Source: Monodelphis domestica (taxonomy: Eukaryota; Chordata; Mammalia; Didelphimorphia; Didelphidae). From it: a DNA stretch of 64,000 nucleotides. Of this stretch, positions 14,311 to 26,479 are shown piece by piece. The stretch covers positions 9,854,559 through 9,918,558 of the forward strand of contig NC_077232.1 of the NCBI RefSeq assembly GCF_027887165.1. The letters are read 5' to 3'. The notes under the pieces are model-generated. The model ran no database searches, was not told the DNA's origin, and was given only the letters and a program-made list of their open reading frames with translations. A program made the translations under genes and the position numbers. Position 1 is the first letter of the stretch; each line of letters starts with the position of its first letter.

Positions 14311-14382
14311 CCAGGAAGCAAAGAACTCTGCTTCTTAAGCCTGGGTGATCAGTCAAGACAGCCCAATAGTCTAACAATGTCA

Positions 14383-14430
14383 ATGTCTGTCTGCCTGCCT
14401 GTCTGTCTGTCTGTCTCTTTCTGCCTGCCT
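14383..14430. repeat. (TCTG/CCTG)n microsatellite
   Basis: Imperfect tetranucleotide tract of TCTG and CCTG units. Confidence 0.85.
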
Positions 14431-15068
14431 ATTTCCCAGTTATCCCACCCTTTGCATCTCCAAACATAAAATTACCATATTGCCAATTCCCTTCCTCACT
14501 AGATGCCAGATTAAAAAAAGTAAAGTCACAACAATCTCTAGGACAAGAACTGCTTGCCAGAAGCCAAGTGACTTACTCCAGGGCCAATGAGGAAAGAAAT
14601 TCAAGCTAAGACGGTTCACAGCAGGCTGACAGGTGCTTTCTGTATAGGCAGTGGAGACAAGATTTTATCTTTTTCTTTCTAACACCAAGTGTCTCAAAAG
14701 AGTCATATAACTGTTAGTCAATATTCTAAATCATATAGATATCACATTCTGTAGTTGGGTTGGGGGTTGTTTTTTTTTTCTCCTCACCCTGAAAGGCACT
14801 TCTATCTGTCCTAAATGTTAATGGACAAAGTTAATTTTGTTTCTTAAGGCTGACCCTTAAAAAGCAAACTTTACTTGTCTAGTGAATACTTCCAGAGAAC
14901 TATGAGCAAACAGCTGCTAAATATACACAATGAACTGATTTGCCATTAATTTGAGTTTTAAGGGATTGGAGGGGGGATGAACAATAAGAATAGTGTGCCT
15001 TATACTCCCAGTTACAGCCTTTCTCAACATTTTTCTTTCATTAATGCACAAGAAAATGACAGACTTGC

Positions 15069-15119
15069 CTTGTGAGGTCGAAAATAGAGATACAGGCTGA
15101 GAGGAAGAAACAAAGGAAT
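15069..15119 (-). CDS. RTN3: RTN3 exon 2, 51-nt cassette exon with a GC donor
   Basis: The exon encodes DSFVSSSQPVSLFSTSQ, matching the human DSFVSSSSSQPVSLFSTSQ segment with two serines fewer. The acceptor is TTTTCTTTCAG|ATTCC after a pyrimidine tract. The donor is CACAAG|GCAAGT, a GC donor with otherwise perfect agreement to the 5' splice consensus. No GT donor in the right phase lies at the exon edge. It is 51 nt, phase 1 at both ends, so it can be included or skipped without changing frame, as in the known RTN3 isoforms. It is too short to be found by ORF length; the match to the human peptide and the phase agreement with exons 1 and 3 are the evidence. Confidence 0.93.
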
Positions 15120-16230
15120 CTGAAAGAAAATATATAGGATGAGAATTCGAAAACCTCACACAGGAATTTTAAAAACTTTTCTGTCAGTCAGATTTAGTAA
15201 TGTCACTACCATTCTCTTTAGGGAAAAAAACAAACCAAAACAAACAAACAAAAAACAGCTTTACAGCTAGATTTCCACTCACCCAACAGCAAAATTTTAT
15301 TGATCAGATGGACTGTTTTACTAAACACATTTTTACCACTAAAGGAATTGGTGAGAGGAGTACCTTTTCTGTAAGAATAACTTTAATCATGGCATTCAGA
15401 GATTTAGAGTTGGAACATTAAAAATTATCTATTCCAATTCCCCTCATGAGGAAAGGGAGGCTCAGTACTGAAAAGGGGATTTCAGATATCAGTAAAGCAA
15501 GGAGCCAAGTTTCAAATATCATTATTATGACAAATCCAAGGTTCTTTCCCCTATACCACATTCCACTGTTATTTGTTGGGGAAAAGAAAATAATTTCTAT
15601 TTGCCTTAATAAGTTTTCAAGTGCCTGACAGAGGTAAGTGACTAAGAATACAGAATGAAACAAAAATACTTTGGACATGGACAATTAAGGAATTTGTTTT
15701 GCTTGACAATGCTTATTTGTTACAAATGTCTTGTTTTTCTTGGATGTGGGAGGGAAAGAAAATTATTTTTGTTAAAGAAAAATTAAATTTAAAAACATTT
15801 TTAAGTGCCATATTGAGAGTAATTTATTGATGAGATCAATTTACACATTTCCCTTAAAGTTTTCATGTACTTTTCTAGAATTATCAAATATTTATCAAGA
15901 AGGGATCCAAATGTAATTTCACCTTTTAAAATTATAGCTCTCCAGATCTACTAATCTTGTTACAATATTTTTCAGTTTTGAATGTTTTACACATTGATTT
16001 TAACCATACAAAATAAAAATACTTAAAATTTAATAAAGGTTTTTCTAATAGATATGCCTATAGGCACTAGTTATAAAATGCCCAGGAACAGGTATATATA
16101 ATATTGATCCTTAAAAACCCAGAATTCAATCGATAAACTTTGTATTACATATAAGCAAAATCAATCAAAAGAAGTATAAAAATAATTATATATGAAGTTG
16201 TACCACAATTTTGGAAAATCACATATTATT

Positions 16231-16460
16231 AATAATAGCTACCATTTATATATATATATTTTCTTTAGTCTTGTAATATGGTATCTTATTTAATTCTCAC
16301 AACCACTGGTGTAGGTTGTAGTATCCTTACTTTACAATGGAGGAAACTAAGGCAGACAAGAGGTTAAACAACTTGCCTAGGCTCACACAGCCAGTAAGAG
16401 TCTGAACCGGGAAATGAACTCATATCAATCCCAGTTCTCCCTCCACTGCACCACCAAGAG
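16231..16460 (-). mobile_element. MIR/CORE-SINE
   Basis: TTACAATGGAGGAAACTAAG, AACTTGCCTAGGCTCACACA and a CTCCACTGCACCACC head. Confidence 0.75.
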
Positions 16461-17522
16461 ACTAGGTGTCTGCAAGTATGAACTCTTAAGTTCCCACCTG
16501 TTCCAATTCTAAAGAGAAAACCAACACTCACAAGGCTATTCACAGTTATTACCACAAAGCAATATCCCTTTCCCCTCATTATTTAAAAAGCTTATTTACG
16601 TATTTCTTTAATGTTTCCAGATGATCTCACTTCTTTATGCATCTACTTTCAATTTGAAATCTCTGTGGACTATTTGAAACCTGAACAAACCAGAAAAACC
16701 AAGCTGCAAATTCAATGCCAAAAATTAAAGTAGACGGGCATGAGATCCTACCAATTCACCAGCTGTCTTACCACCTTCCCCCTCCCCCCCCATAACACCT
16801 TGTTTTGGTGGGAAATGTTTACATGAGACTATTAACTATACACAGCGTGCCTACTTACAGAGATCACAGAAAATCAGTTATCACTTGCACCAAGATTGTC
16901 CAGGCATCTATTAAACAATGCACCGTGTAAGAGATCTTACTGTAATCTTTAGACTTTATTCCATAAGGGCAATTAGTTTATAGAGTTGGCCTCAAGAAGG
17001 GTGGTTTTGAAACTCAAACTCTGGTCTAAACCCAGCATGTCAGACCCAAGCTATAGTGTCTTCGTCGTAAAAGCGGATTCAAGTAAATTGGTTAAGACTT
17101 TCAGTATGAGATGATAGAATAGTAAGTATGCTGTAATAAATAACCAAAATCCAAAGAGTCCTCTAAATTTTTAGGCAGGTCAGCTGTCACTTCAGCACTT
17201 ATCTGAAAGATGTATTTTATGCAAAAAGCGACGGTTGTCTTATTCATCCTAGGCCAGTGTCTTGAATGTAGTAGTTCTCCAATGAGTTGTCGGAAACGAA
17301 CTACCTAAATTTAGATTATTCATTCCCTACTGAAAGTTTCAAAGTTTAAAAGACAGAAACAGACATCCTTCTTTTCAACTTCAGTGAAATTAAGAAGACT
17401 TATAATCTAACAGAAATATTCATGTTAATTATTAACACAATGTCCATTCCTATAGGCGGTAGACTACACTCTGATCAACTTTGCTTCCAATCTTCAACAT
17501 CCTCCTTTCATCTTTGACTTGA

Positions 17523-17710
17523 TTTTTTTAAATCCTGACCCATCTTGGAATCAATACTGGGCATTGGTTCTAAGGCAGAAGAGTGATAAGGGCTAGGCAA
17601 TGGGGGTTAAGGGATTTGTCCAGCTGGGAAGTGTTGGAGGTCAAATTTGAACACAGGACCTCCCATCTCAGGGCTTGACTCTCAATCCACAGAGCCACCC
17701 TGTGGCCCCC
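17523..17710 (-). mobile_element. Marsupial tRNA-derived SINE
   Basis: GGCTAGGCAATGGGGGTTAA body and CAATCCACAGAGCCACC head. Confidence 0.88.
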
Positions 17711-18194
17711 TTTAACTTTCCTTAAAGTCAAACAAACAAAAACCAAGAATTAAGGGCAGCTCACTTAACCCTCCACTGTTAGCCACTCCAGCCCTAGAAC
17801 CAACTTACTAATAAATACAGAAATGAAAAGTGATTGACTCCCTGATATCTGACCTCTCTAATATTAAACTGCAAAACTGATCACATGTAAATTTAAAACT
17901 GCATTATGCAACTGTTACCTAAATAAACATTTTGTAGTATGGACAAATGCTTACTATTTCCCACTTCATAACCAAGGTGTTACTATGTTCAATTCTCATT
18001 AAAAATTCACAACTTAGATGTGCAAAAAAAGCATTTTCACATGCAAAGTAGAATACCATAAATATTGTAAATGTAACAAATGTCCATCCAATATCACTCC
18101 TTTTTAAAAAGCATAATTCAACTTAATACTTTCAAAACTGTCCCGCGCTTCCTTCTGCACTCCTCTGCAGACATTTATTTATTTATTTGCTTAT

Positions 18195-18373
18195 TTGTAT
18201 TTTAAATACTATGTATTGGTTCCAAGGCAGAAGAGTGGTAAGGGCTAGGCAAAGGGGGATAAGTGACTTGCCCAGGGTCACACAGCTGGGAAGTGTCCAA
18301 GGTCAAATTGGAACCTAGGGCCTCCCATTTCTGGGCCTGGCTCTCAATCCACTGAGCCACCTAGCTGCCCCCC
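18195..18373 (-). mobile_element. Marsupial tRNA-derived SINE
   Basis: Minus copy with AGTGACTTGCCCAGGGTCAC and CACTGAGCCACCTAGCTGCC. Confidence 0.9.
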
Positions 18374-18925
18374 TCTGTAGACTTTTTTAAAAGTTTCAAT
18401 GGTGCCCTTTTTTCTGTACCACCAATATTATTCCCAAATACCCCTTTCTTTTAAATGCAGCAGAAAAAAAAATGCCCAAAACCTTGAAGTAAGTACAGTC
18501 AAGCAAAACAAATCCAATTGTGGCCAAGTTAAAAAATGTTTGTCTTGTTCCATTCTTTTGAAATTTTTCACTTTTCAGTCTCCAGAATTATTGTTACTCT
18601 TCTCTTCAACCCCAAAATACTCTGAAAATGCGTACACTCTCAGAGAAACTAATTACCCCAATTCCCACCTGGGACAACTAGCTTCGTTACAAAATCAGTA
18701 AACAACTTTTAAGCTGCAGTCTATTGTCTAGTAGAAACACCAATACCAAAGATTCTAATAACAAAAATGAAGGTTTGAGATAGCAATAAAATACTTAATT
18801 CTCAAAACTATATTCCTGGTCCCCTCGAAGTCCAATTCTCACTCCCTTATGGTAGGGAAGAGGTTGAGCACTGGCTCAAAAACCTGTCCATCTCAGGACT
18901 CTGCAATCTTAAAAACTGAGAACAT

Positions 18926-19145
18926 GGGGGCACAGCTGGGTAGCTCAGTGGACTGAGAGTCTGGCCTAGAGATGGGAGGTCCTAGGTTCAAATCTGACCT
19001 CCATCACTTCCCAGCTGTGTGACCCTGGGCAAGTCACTGGACCCCCATAGCCCAGCCCTTACCACTCTTCGGCCTTGGAGCCAATATACAGTATTGACTC
19101 CAAGATGGAAGGTGAGGGTTTACAAAAACAAACAAACAAACAAAA
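18926..19145 (+). mobile_element. Marsupial tRNA-derived SINE
   Basis: Full-length plus copy ending in (CAAA)n; inverted relative to the SINE at 18195, about 550 bases away. Confidence 0.9.
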
Positions 19146-20130
19146 ACACATGAGAATTTAAGAATCAGTTTACCTATGATCTTACCTTGAACTTTTTATC
19201 TTCTCCCCCACAAAAAACATTAAATATCCTTGCAAGACTCCAAATTATTTTCTGATAAAAGGCAGCATATTCAAATAAAAAATTTAGGTAGCTTTCCTGG
19301 CTCTCATTTGTTTGAATATTTTAATCCCACCTTTCCCAATAATTGATATTCTAAACTTCCAGATATTGATTCCTCCAGGGCACTGAATATACTAAATTAT
19401 GAAACTGCAAGTCAGAACTTTGTAGCTCTATTAACCACTGAATTCACTTGAGTGACTGAACTATTTTCAATTCACTTCTACTTCATACTCACTAAATCTA
19501 AATCAATAAAATGATGATACTACTCAATGTTAAGAAATTTCAAGCTAACTGGGAATTACATGAATTTTTGCTTCTAGAAATTGTTATTTTCCTTTACCAA
19601 TCTTTCCTACAGCATTGAGCTTCCTGAGGCAATCTTCTCTACAACAGGACTGGTTTTAGTTCTTCCATGACTTTTTTTTTTTTTACTAAGTGGAGATTTA
19701 AAAACCATCGATGAGAACCAGAAAGCTGCTGCTCAAAGCCACAAAAAAGTACTAAACACCAAAGGACAGTGTGTGCCACCCTGAAACTTCCTGTAACTGC
19801 ATTGCCACTATGGCAAAAAGTCTTTCGAACTGCAGAAATACCCTGAAAGAATTCGACGATGCAATCACAAGCAATGACCAGTCTTATTTTATGGGTTTCT
19901 TTAAAAATGTATATAAAAGCAATCCATTGTAGAATAGTTCAACTACAATCTAGAGCTGCTTTTATCAAATAAAAGATAAGGCAGTTCCCTTGGAAACTGC
20001 TAGGCTGGTATGCACCACATGAACTGAACCAGTAAACAAGATACCCAGTTGAATTAATAATTTGTAATCTGTTTCACTAAAGAACCAAATTACTTTGCCA
20101 GAGCACCAAATAATTCTGATCATAAATGTA

Positions 20131-20322
20131 AAGCATTTTGCAAACTTTCAAGCACTACATACATGCTCCTAGGTGGTTTAATTATTCTCATTTGACAGGT
20201 GAGGAAATCAAACTCAGAGGTGACATCTTGCTCATAGTCATACATCCAATTAAATCTAAGGGGCAGAATTTAAACCCAGAATTTTTCTACTTGAATCATG
20301 AGGTTATGCTCCTTTACCTGAC
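20131..20322 (-). mobile_element. MIR/CORE-SINE, diverged
   Basis: AAGCATTTTGCAAACTTTCA and CTCATTTGACAGGTGAGGAA follow the MIR order. Confidence 0.6.
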
Positions 20323-20714
20323 TGAAATAAATGCATGGATGACTTGTTTAATAAAACTAATAAATGCATAATTCCAAATTGGCAAAATACACCTAATAAA
20401 ACATGGTGGTTATTATTTTTCCAAATTCCCTTTTTAAAATTCTGAAGGCAATGGACAGTCTTTACCAACAATTTTTTAGAGCTCTTGGTAGAAAAACAAT
20501 ATTTTTGGAAGTTGAAGAAATGAAAAACCTTTAAAGAACCACTCAGAACAAGTTAGTTGCAATTCATTTTGTTATCTACCCAGCAGCTTTTCAGAATAGC
20601 TGTTATTTGCAAATTATACCTACATGTGAAAATTACATTGAAAGAAACTTGGGAAAGGGGAGTCAGAGGGGAAGAATAATTATAACAGCATAACCCACTC
20701 AAAAAAAATCACAT

Positions 20715-20904
20715 GGGGGACAGCTAGGTAGCACAGTGGATAGAGCACCATGCCTGTCGTCAGGATTTAAACCTGGGTTCAAATTTGATCTCTGATACTT
20801 CTTGGCCATGTGACCCTGGACAAGTCACTTAACCCTGTTTGCCTAGGCCTTGCCACTCCTCTGTCTTGGAACTGATACTAAGAAGATAAAGGCTAAAAAA
20901 AAAA
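20715..20904 (+). mobile_element. Marsupial tRNA-derived SINE
   Basis: GGGGACAGCTAGGTAGCACA head, TGTGACCCTGGACAAGTCAC body and A-tail. Confidence 0.9.
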
Positions 20905-21077
20905 TTATTTTGTATTTACTCTGAATATGTCAGATTGGAGACTGGACCTGTGATTTTATTAGCATAAAGAACTCCTGGGTGAAGAAAATCTCTCTCCCAG
21001 GACAGCCTAGAATCTTCTTATAGAGTTACTCAAAGAACACTGAGAAGTGAGGTGAGTTGAGAAAGAGGCAGTGGGAC

Positions 21078-21106
21078 GGGGGGGGGGGGGGGGGGGGGGG
21101 GGGGGG
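21078..21106. repeat. Poly-G tract, 29 bases
   Basis: An uninterrupted G29 on the plus strand; it creates proline-run open frames on the minus strand that are not genes. Confidence 0.95.
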
Positions 21107-22660
21107 TGTTCAAGCAGGCTCTCCATCCACCTTGCCAGGCTGCCCGACCCTGTATTTGGCACATGTGGGGCCTCATCAGTGGGTTTCCCCCAGTAAAACA
21201 TAAACTACTGAAGGGGAGGAGTTCTGTTTCCTTTCTGTCTGTATCCAAACAGGCTCTGTGATTCTGGTCCTGGATTGGGTGAGTGGGCTGGCCTGGCCCT
21301 CTCTTCTGCTTTACCCCACCTCCTGCTTTCTTTATTCCCATCTCTGTGGATGGGACTTTTCATATTCAAGAACAATCACTGCGTATCATGGCAACATTTA
21401 TGGTGAGAACAAAGGAGCATAAAGAATGCCATGCCAACGCGTGATAACGCAACTTCAGCCCTTCTAAGACTCTGAGATAAGTCACCTAAGCTATTAGGAT
21501 AATGGACTCCTCTTGCTTCCTAGCAGAAGGAAAAGTCTGTAATCGCCCACTTCTGGTTCAAGAGCTGCCATCTGTTCCTTTCCAAAGCAATGTCAAGGTT
21601 TAAGGCACAAAGTCATCAGAGTTGCACTGCTAAACATTCGTCTCATGAAACTTTTGCCACACTAAACTTTCACCAACTGTTTCATGGGTGGGTGTGATTC
21701 TTCATACGTCATATAGAGAAAAACTATTTCAATACCAAGATTTGTGACTGGATGAAGCCACTCAAATATTTAGGATACAAACATAAACATATTTCATTGG
21801 CCTGCTGGGAGTATGAACATGTTACTTTCAAAAAGCCCACTCAAGAAGTGCCAGTGGGAGCGACAACCAAAGAGAATCAAACCCAAATTAGAGACATTCC
21901 TATCCAGGTACTGGTCAGTCGCGCCCTGAGATGTACAAAGCTGTTCCTGCCCTCAAGAAGCTTATATTCTAATGGGGGGAACAGCTTGCAAACAAAAGCT
22001 ATAACTGCAAAAATGGCTAATTGGGGGCTGGAGGGGAGAAAAGGAGAAGAGAGGCCAGGATCAGCTTCCAGCATAAGGGGGATGGGTTTTTAGGAGTCTA
22101 GAAGGAAGCCAGGGAAGCCTGGAGGATGAGGTAGAGGAATATTCAAGCACAAGAGCTACTCAAAGAGAAAACCTGGGGGCAAAGGACTGAGGAACAACAA
22201 GAAGGCCAGTGTGACTGAATGACAGGGTAAATGAAAAGGGGGAAAGTCTGAAAGACAGGAACAGGTCAAGAGATGAAACTTGAACACCAAACACACTCTG
22301 AGACTCCTTCTAATACTAGGATTCTAGTTTGTTTTTAAGCTGTCCAAAATGTTTTTTAGACGAAATGTTTATTTTGGCACTTCATTTATGAGAACGTGAA
22401 CTTCAGACTGTGGCAAGCTGCAGAATTTCACAAATTTCACACGATAGTATAAAATTAAGGGAATGCATTTGAATTTATATGAATCAGACTCTCACCTACT
22501 TTGGCCTAGCAGAATCAACTACTGTATAAATAGCCCTGGTCTTCTTATTCATTTTTAAAAGTCCCTTTCACTTCAGTTCAGACATTAACTCTTACTTCTC
22601 CAGAAATCTGCCAAGTCACCATTCACTCAGACCTCTTCCTCCCCTTCCAATAACATTAGG

Positions 22661-22856
22661 GCCACCTTCCACTTGTATAACACTTTCCATTTTACAAAAC
22701 GCTTTCTGATACATTATCTTATTTGATCCTCAGAAGCCCACAAGGCAGGGGAACTAGAGGAGAGCCTCAATTTACAAATGAGGAAACTCCAGCCCAGAGC
22801 TTGCTTACTTACACAAGCTCTCTTGCCCAAGGTCATGTAAGTACTAGTCTTAGCTC
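22661..22856 (-). mobile_element. MIR/CORE-SINE
   Basis: ATTATCTTATTTGATCCTCA, CAATTTACAAATGAGGAAAC and TTGCCCAAGGTCATG follow the MIR order. Confidence 0.65.
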
Positions 22857-25093
22857 TACATTAAGAACTTATCTCCTGCTTTATGCTAGTAAGCTACATT
22901 AGTATTTGGTCATATAAAAAAGGGAAAAAGGGAAGCCAAGGGCCAATTTCCCAGCCGGCCTTTTCACAATTCCTTGTTACATTCAAACTTCTACAAATTC
23001 ACAGACTCTCAAGGCTGGAAGACACTTTAAAAATTATCTCAGTCCCCCTCATATTTTATAGAGCAGTAAACAGTGCCTTTTGGGTCAACTTGCCTAAGGT
23101 CATGGGGCTATTCCATAGAAAAATCTATAGATTTGGAAGCAGAGTGAAAAGACTAAACCTAGAGCAGATTCCACTTAACCAAGCACTAGCCAGCAGACCA
23201 TGGACTGCATTATTCCACTTTCTTTAATTTCTGATTCTCTAAACCAGTGATTTCCTTGGTGGAAGTTGATTTCATCACTCTTTCTTTAAAAGAAAAGCAT
23301 GACAGAGTACAAACAAGTCTATCTAGACTTTCGTGGCTGGTGTAACTTCCAGGAAAGCCACCAAAGTAGTAACAAGGAAGAGAAGCACAGAAAATGACAT
23401 GGATTTAAGAAAAACACCTCTCTCTAAATGGCTTGGGATGATATTAGTGCCTTAAGGATGCTACTATAGCATGTGATTTAAGACTTTCATAAATTCATCA
23501 AGATTAGATCCAAGATTAGATCAAAAGATATTTAAAATTAAGCCCAGAATAACCAACTTCATTGTATATTCATGCAAGCAGAAGACTGACTGCTACCATT
23601 AGAGCTGTGGAAACCATTTTGTAATGAGGAAGCTTAAGTAATGAACCGATGACTACATACTAGAGAATCTTTATATGCAGCTTTTGTATTAAGTGCAAGA
23701 CCTAAAAATAGAGATGCTATAGAAGGCTCACAAAAACTGTAATGTATAAAGGACACATCTGGGCCTATTACTGCCTTGGTATTTTAATAGCAAGCAATGA
23801 AGACATGAAAAACAAAATTTTCATTTTTATCTTACATGTCAACAATGACAGCACTTATGTACCACCTAAGATACTTCAAAAACAAATCAGTCATGAGGAA
23901 AATTAGTAGATAATAGTAAAGTGCCAATATATAGGAAGAAATATGCAGTTAAGAAAACAAGCCAGGTGATTGCTGATTATTTGTATTCCAAGCCTTTTGT
24001 AAGTCAGGTTCTTTCCTTTAGAAGTTGGGAGTTCTCTTAATTACATAGAAATCATTTAGTGAGGAAGGAAAAAAATTCATCACATCAAACAAATGGAGGG
24101 AACTTTAGAGAATGTATTTTTGCATACATGCCCCCCTTTATTCTATAAATGAGAAAACTGAGGCTGACGTTTCCAGAAACTAAAATTTGAAAGCTTTAAA
24201 ATTATGTGAGGCAACGAAAAAACACAAAAGCATTTAATGATTAATATGCACAATTTGTCAGGACCTTACCCATTATCTACAGGGAATTTCATTTATGGTT
24301 ACAAAATGTCTTATTCATGGAAATTCATTTCCTAAAGCTTGTGTACATGGACATATATACCCACACAATTAGTAGCATTAACTCAGGAAAACAACAACAG
24401 TGGCAAAGCATTTAGTAGTATAAAAATGCAAAGCAAACCTACCTTAAAAGAAGTATTATGTGGAAAGGAAAAATATTAAACATTGTAATTTTAGTGACTG
24501 TTTAGGCCTGCAGAATGGAGACGATCCACCTTCCCCTCCTGCAAGGGAGGGTGACCATGGGCATGGACTAAATTACACTGTCAAGATTGAGTTGATATGT
24601 TGGTTAGTTTCAATGAGCTATTTTTCTTCTTTATTGTTTTGTTATATGGGGAACCTGTCTAACAGACAAGAGAAATGTACATTTGGAAATTCAGGTGTTG
24701 TCAAAACAAGACATTAATAAAACTTTTCTTTGAGAGGATACTACAATAAGTGAAAAAGATTGTGGCTAATGACACCAAAAATAAAGATTCAAAGAAAATA
24801 TTAGCTATGTCACTAGACATTTTGGTTAGGCTTTATTATGTTTTCCTATGTATCAAAATCATTTCAACAAGGCCCTATTAATAAAGATAGACAGTTCTTC
24901 CATAGAGATAGCCAAGAGGAGGGAAATGCCCTTGAAGTGATTTCATAATTGATTCAACCATTGTAAACTTTAGACTTAAATTTTAGACTCTGCTCTAGCC
25001 AATACTTCCATCACAAAGGTTTCATTCCCAGAACTATGGTCTAAACGTGTAGCACATGAGTGCCACCCAAACCAGTTTAAAAATTCAATTTGT

Positions 25094-25226
25094 AGGTGAC
25101 TCAATGGATAGTCAGGCCTGAAGATAGGACCTCAAGACACCTGTGGAAGCTCTGTGACTGACAAACCCTTCCTGCTCTTCTGCCTTAGAACCTACTGATT
25201 CTAAGCTGGAAGGCAAGATTTTTATA
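25094..25226 (+). mobile_element. Diverged marsupial SINE
   Basis: GGTGACTCAATGGATAGTCAGGC head and TTCTGCCTTAGAACC tail, with an internal gap. Confidence 0.6.
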
Positions 25227-26479
25227 TCCATATAAAAGTGGTAAATATTTAACAAAATGAAAATACAATAAAACTCAGATAATACATTCTAAAACTAAGT
25301 GACCCACAGAAATCCTTATATATGGATTCAGTGGCCTTGAGTTTGACACCACTAATCTAAACCATAAAACAAAAATCAATGTATGCATCAGAAAACAGTT
25401 AAAGGAACCAAATAAAGGAGAACAGTGATAAGAAGCACCCAAGTTGCTAAGAGAGAATACCACCCCCAACCAAGTTGCTTAGTAATAGAATTGTCTTTCC
25501 TTGAGAACTGGGCACGAAAAGAAAATTGTAGAGAAATAATTGTTTAACGTTAGCACAAGGGGTCCAACGTTTCTGCCTCACTCCTTACTGGTACAGCTAA
25601 CCCTGACCTAAAGAAGTCTTACCCAGCTTTCAATAAAATAAGTTGCTTCTACTGAAATAATCATAAGCACCCTGGGAAACCCAATAGGACATGGCATGGA
25701 CAGGAGGAAACAGCAGCATTCAGAACATACTGTGTATCTACAGCTAATCGCCACGATAACGACAGATGGAGACCAGCTCCCCAAAGTCAAGCAACAGATT
25801 GAATGAAGAAACTTAAAAATCCAAATTCTTGGGGAAAATTCCGAATAGGAAACTAATCCACGATTCCCGACAGCCCAGGGAGCCCTTTTCTCCACCTGTT
25901 TTCTTTCCGAGGCTCTGGCCCCTTTAAGAACTGTCACCTGCCCACTGGTTTTTTTCCTCCGAGAAGGCATCTGCACTGCAGATCTCCGCAAGAGGGGCGC
26001 TTGCCAGCCAGCTCCCACCAGCGAGCAGACGCGCATACAAAGGAAACGCAGTGGTCGGCTCCGCAGCGTCCCTACACGCCATTAGGGAGAGGGAGGAGAG
26101 GGGGCTTTCGGCAGATCGTGCTTTGTTCCATCCATCCCCTTCTCTGCAGTCGCCTTTGTCACCTTAGTTCGCGGGTTCTGGCTCCAGCAGACACAGCTGA
26201 AGGCAGAGCCCCATCCCCGAGCACTCCGTCTATTCCCTTCGAGCAAACAGGGCGGTGTGCGTGGGGACGCAGAAGGACCCTCCCAGGGGAGGACGATGCA
26301 ATGGGGGTGGGGGGCAGTCACGCCGCCCCTACAGAGTCCTCTCCTCTGGGGTGGCCAGCCCAGGCCCCCAAAGCACAAGCCCTTTACCCCGCACCTATGG
26401 AAGCACCCCAAAAAGGTTGCCCCCATCCCCCGACCCCCGTGACCTGATGCCATCTATGCCGCTCCTCTCCGAACACAAA

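Larger units (their letters stand above)
7274..15068 (-). other. RTN3: RTN3 intron 2, mostly single-copy AT-rich DNA
   Basis: The intron runs from the GC donor at 15067-15068 to the AG at 7274-7275. It is unusually poor in SINEs compared with the rest of the window: only a short SINE piece near 14.25 kb, a (TCTG)n tract and a 16-bp tandem duplication (9799-9830) stand out. I see no further coding match. Confidence 0.8.

Noticed and set aside
21007-21341. Proline-run proteins on the minus strand
   Set aside because: They come from the G29 homopolymer and have no recognisable domain.
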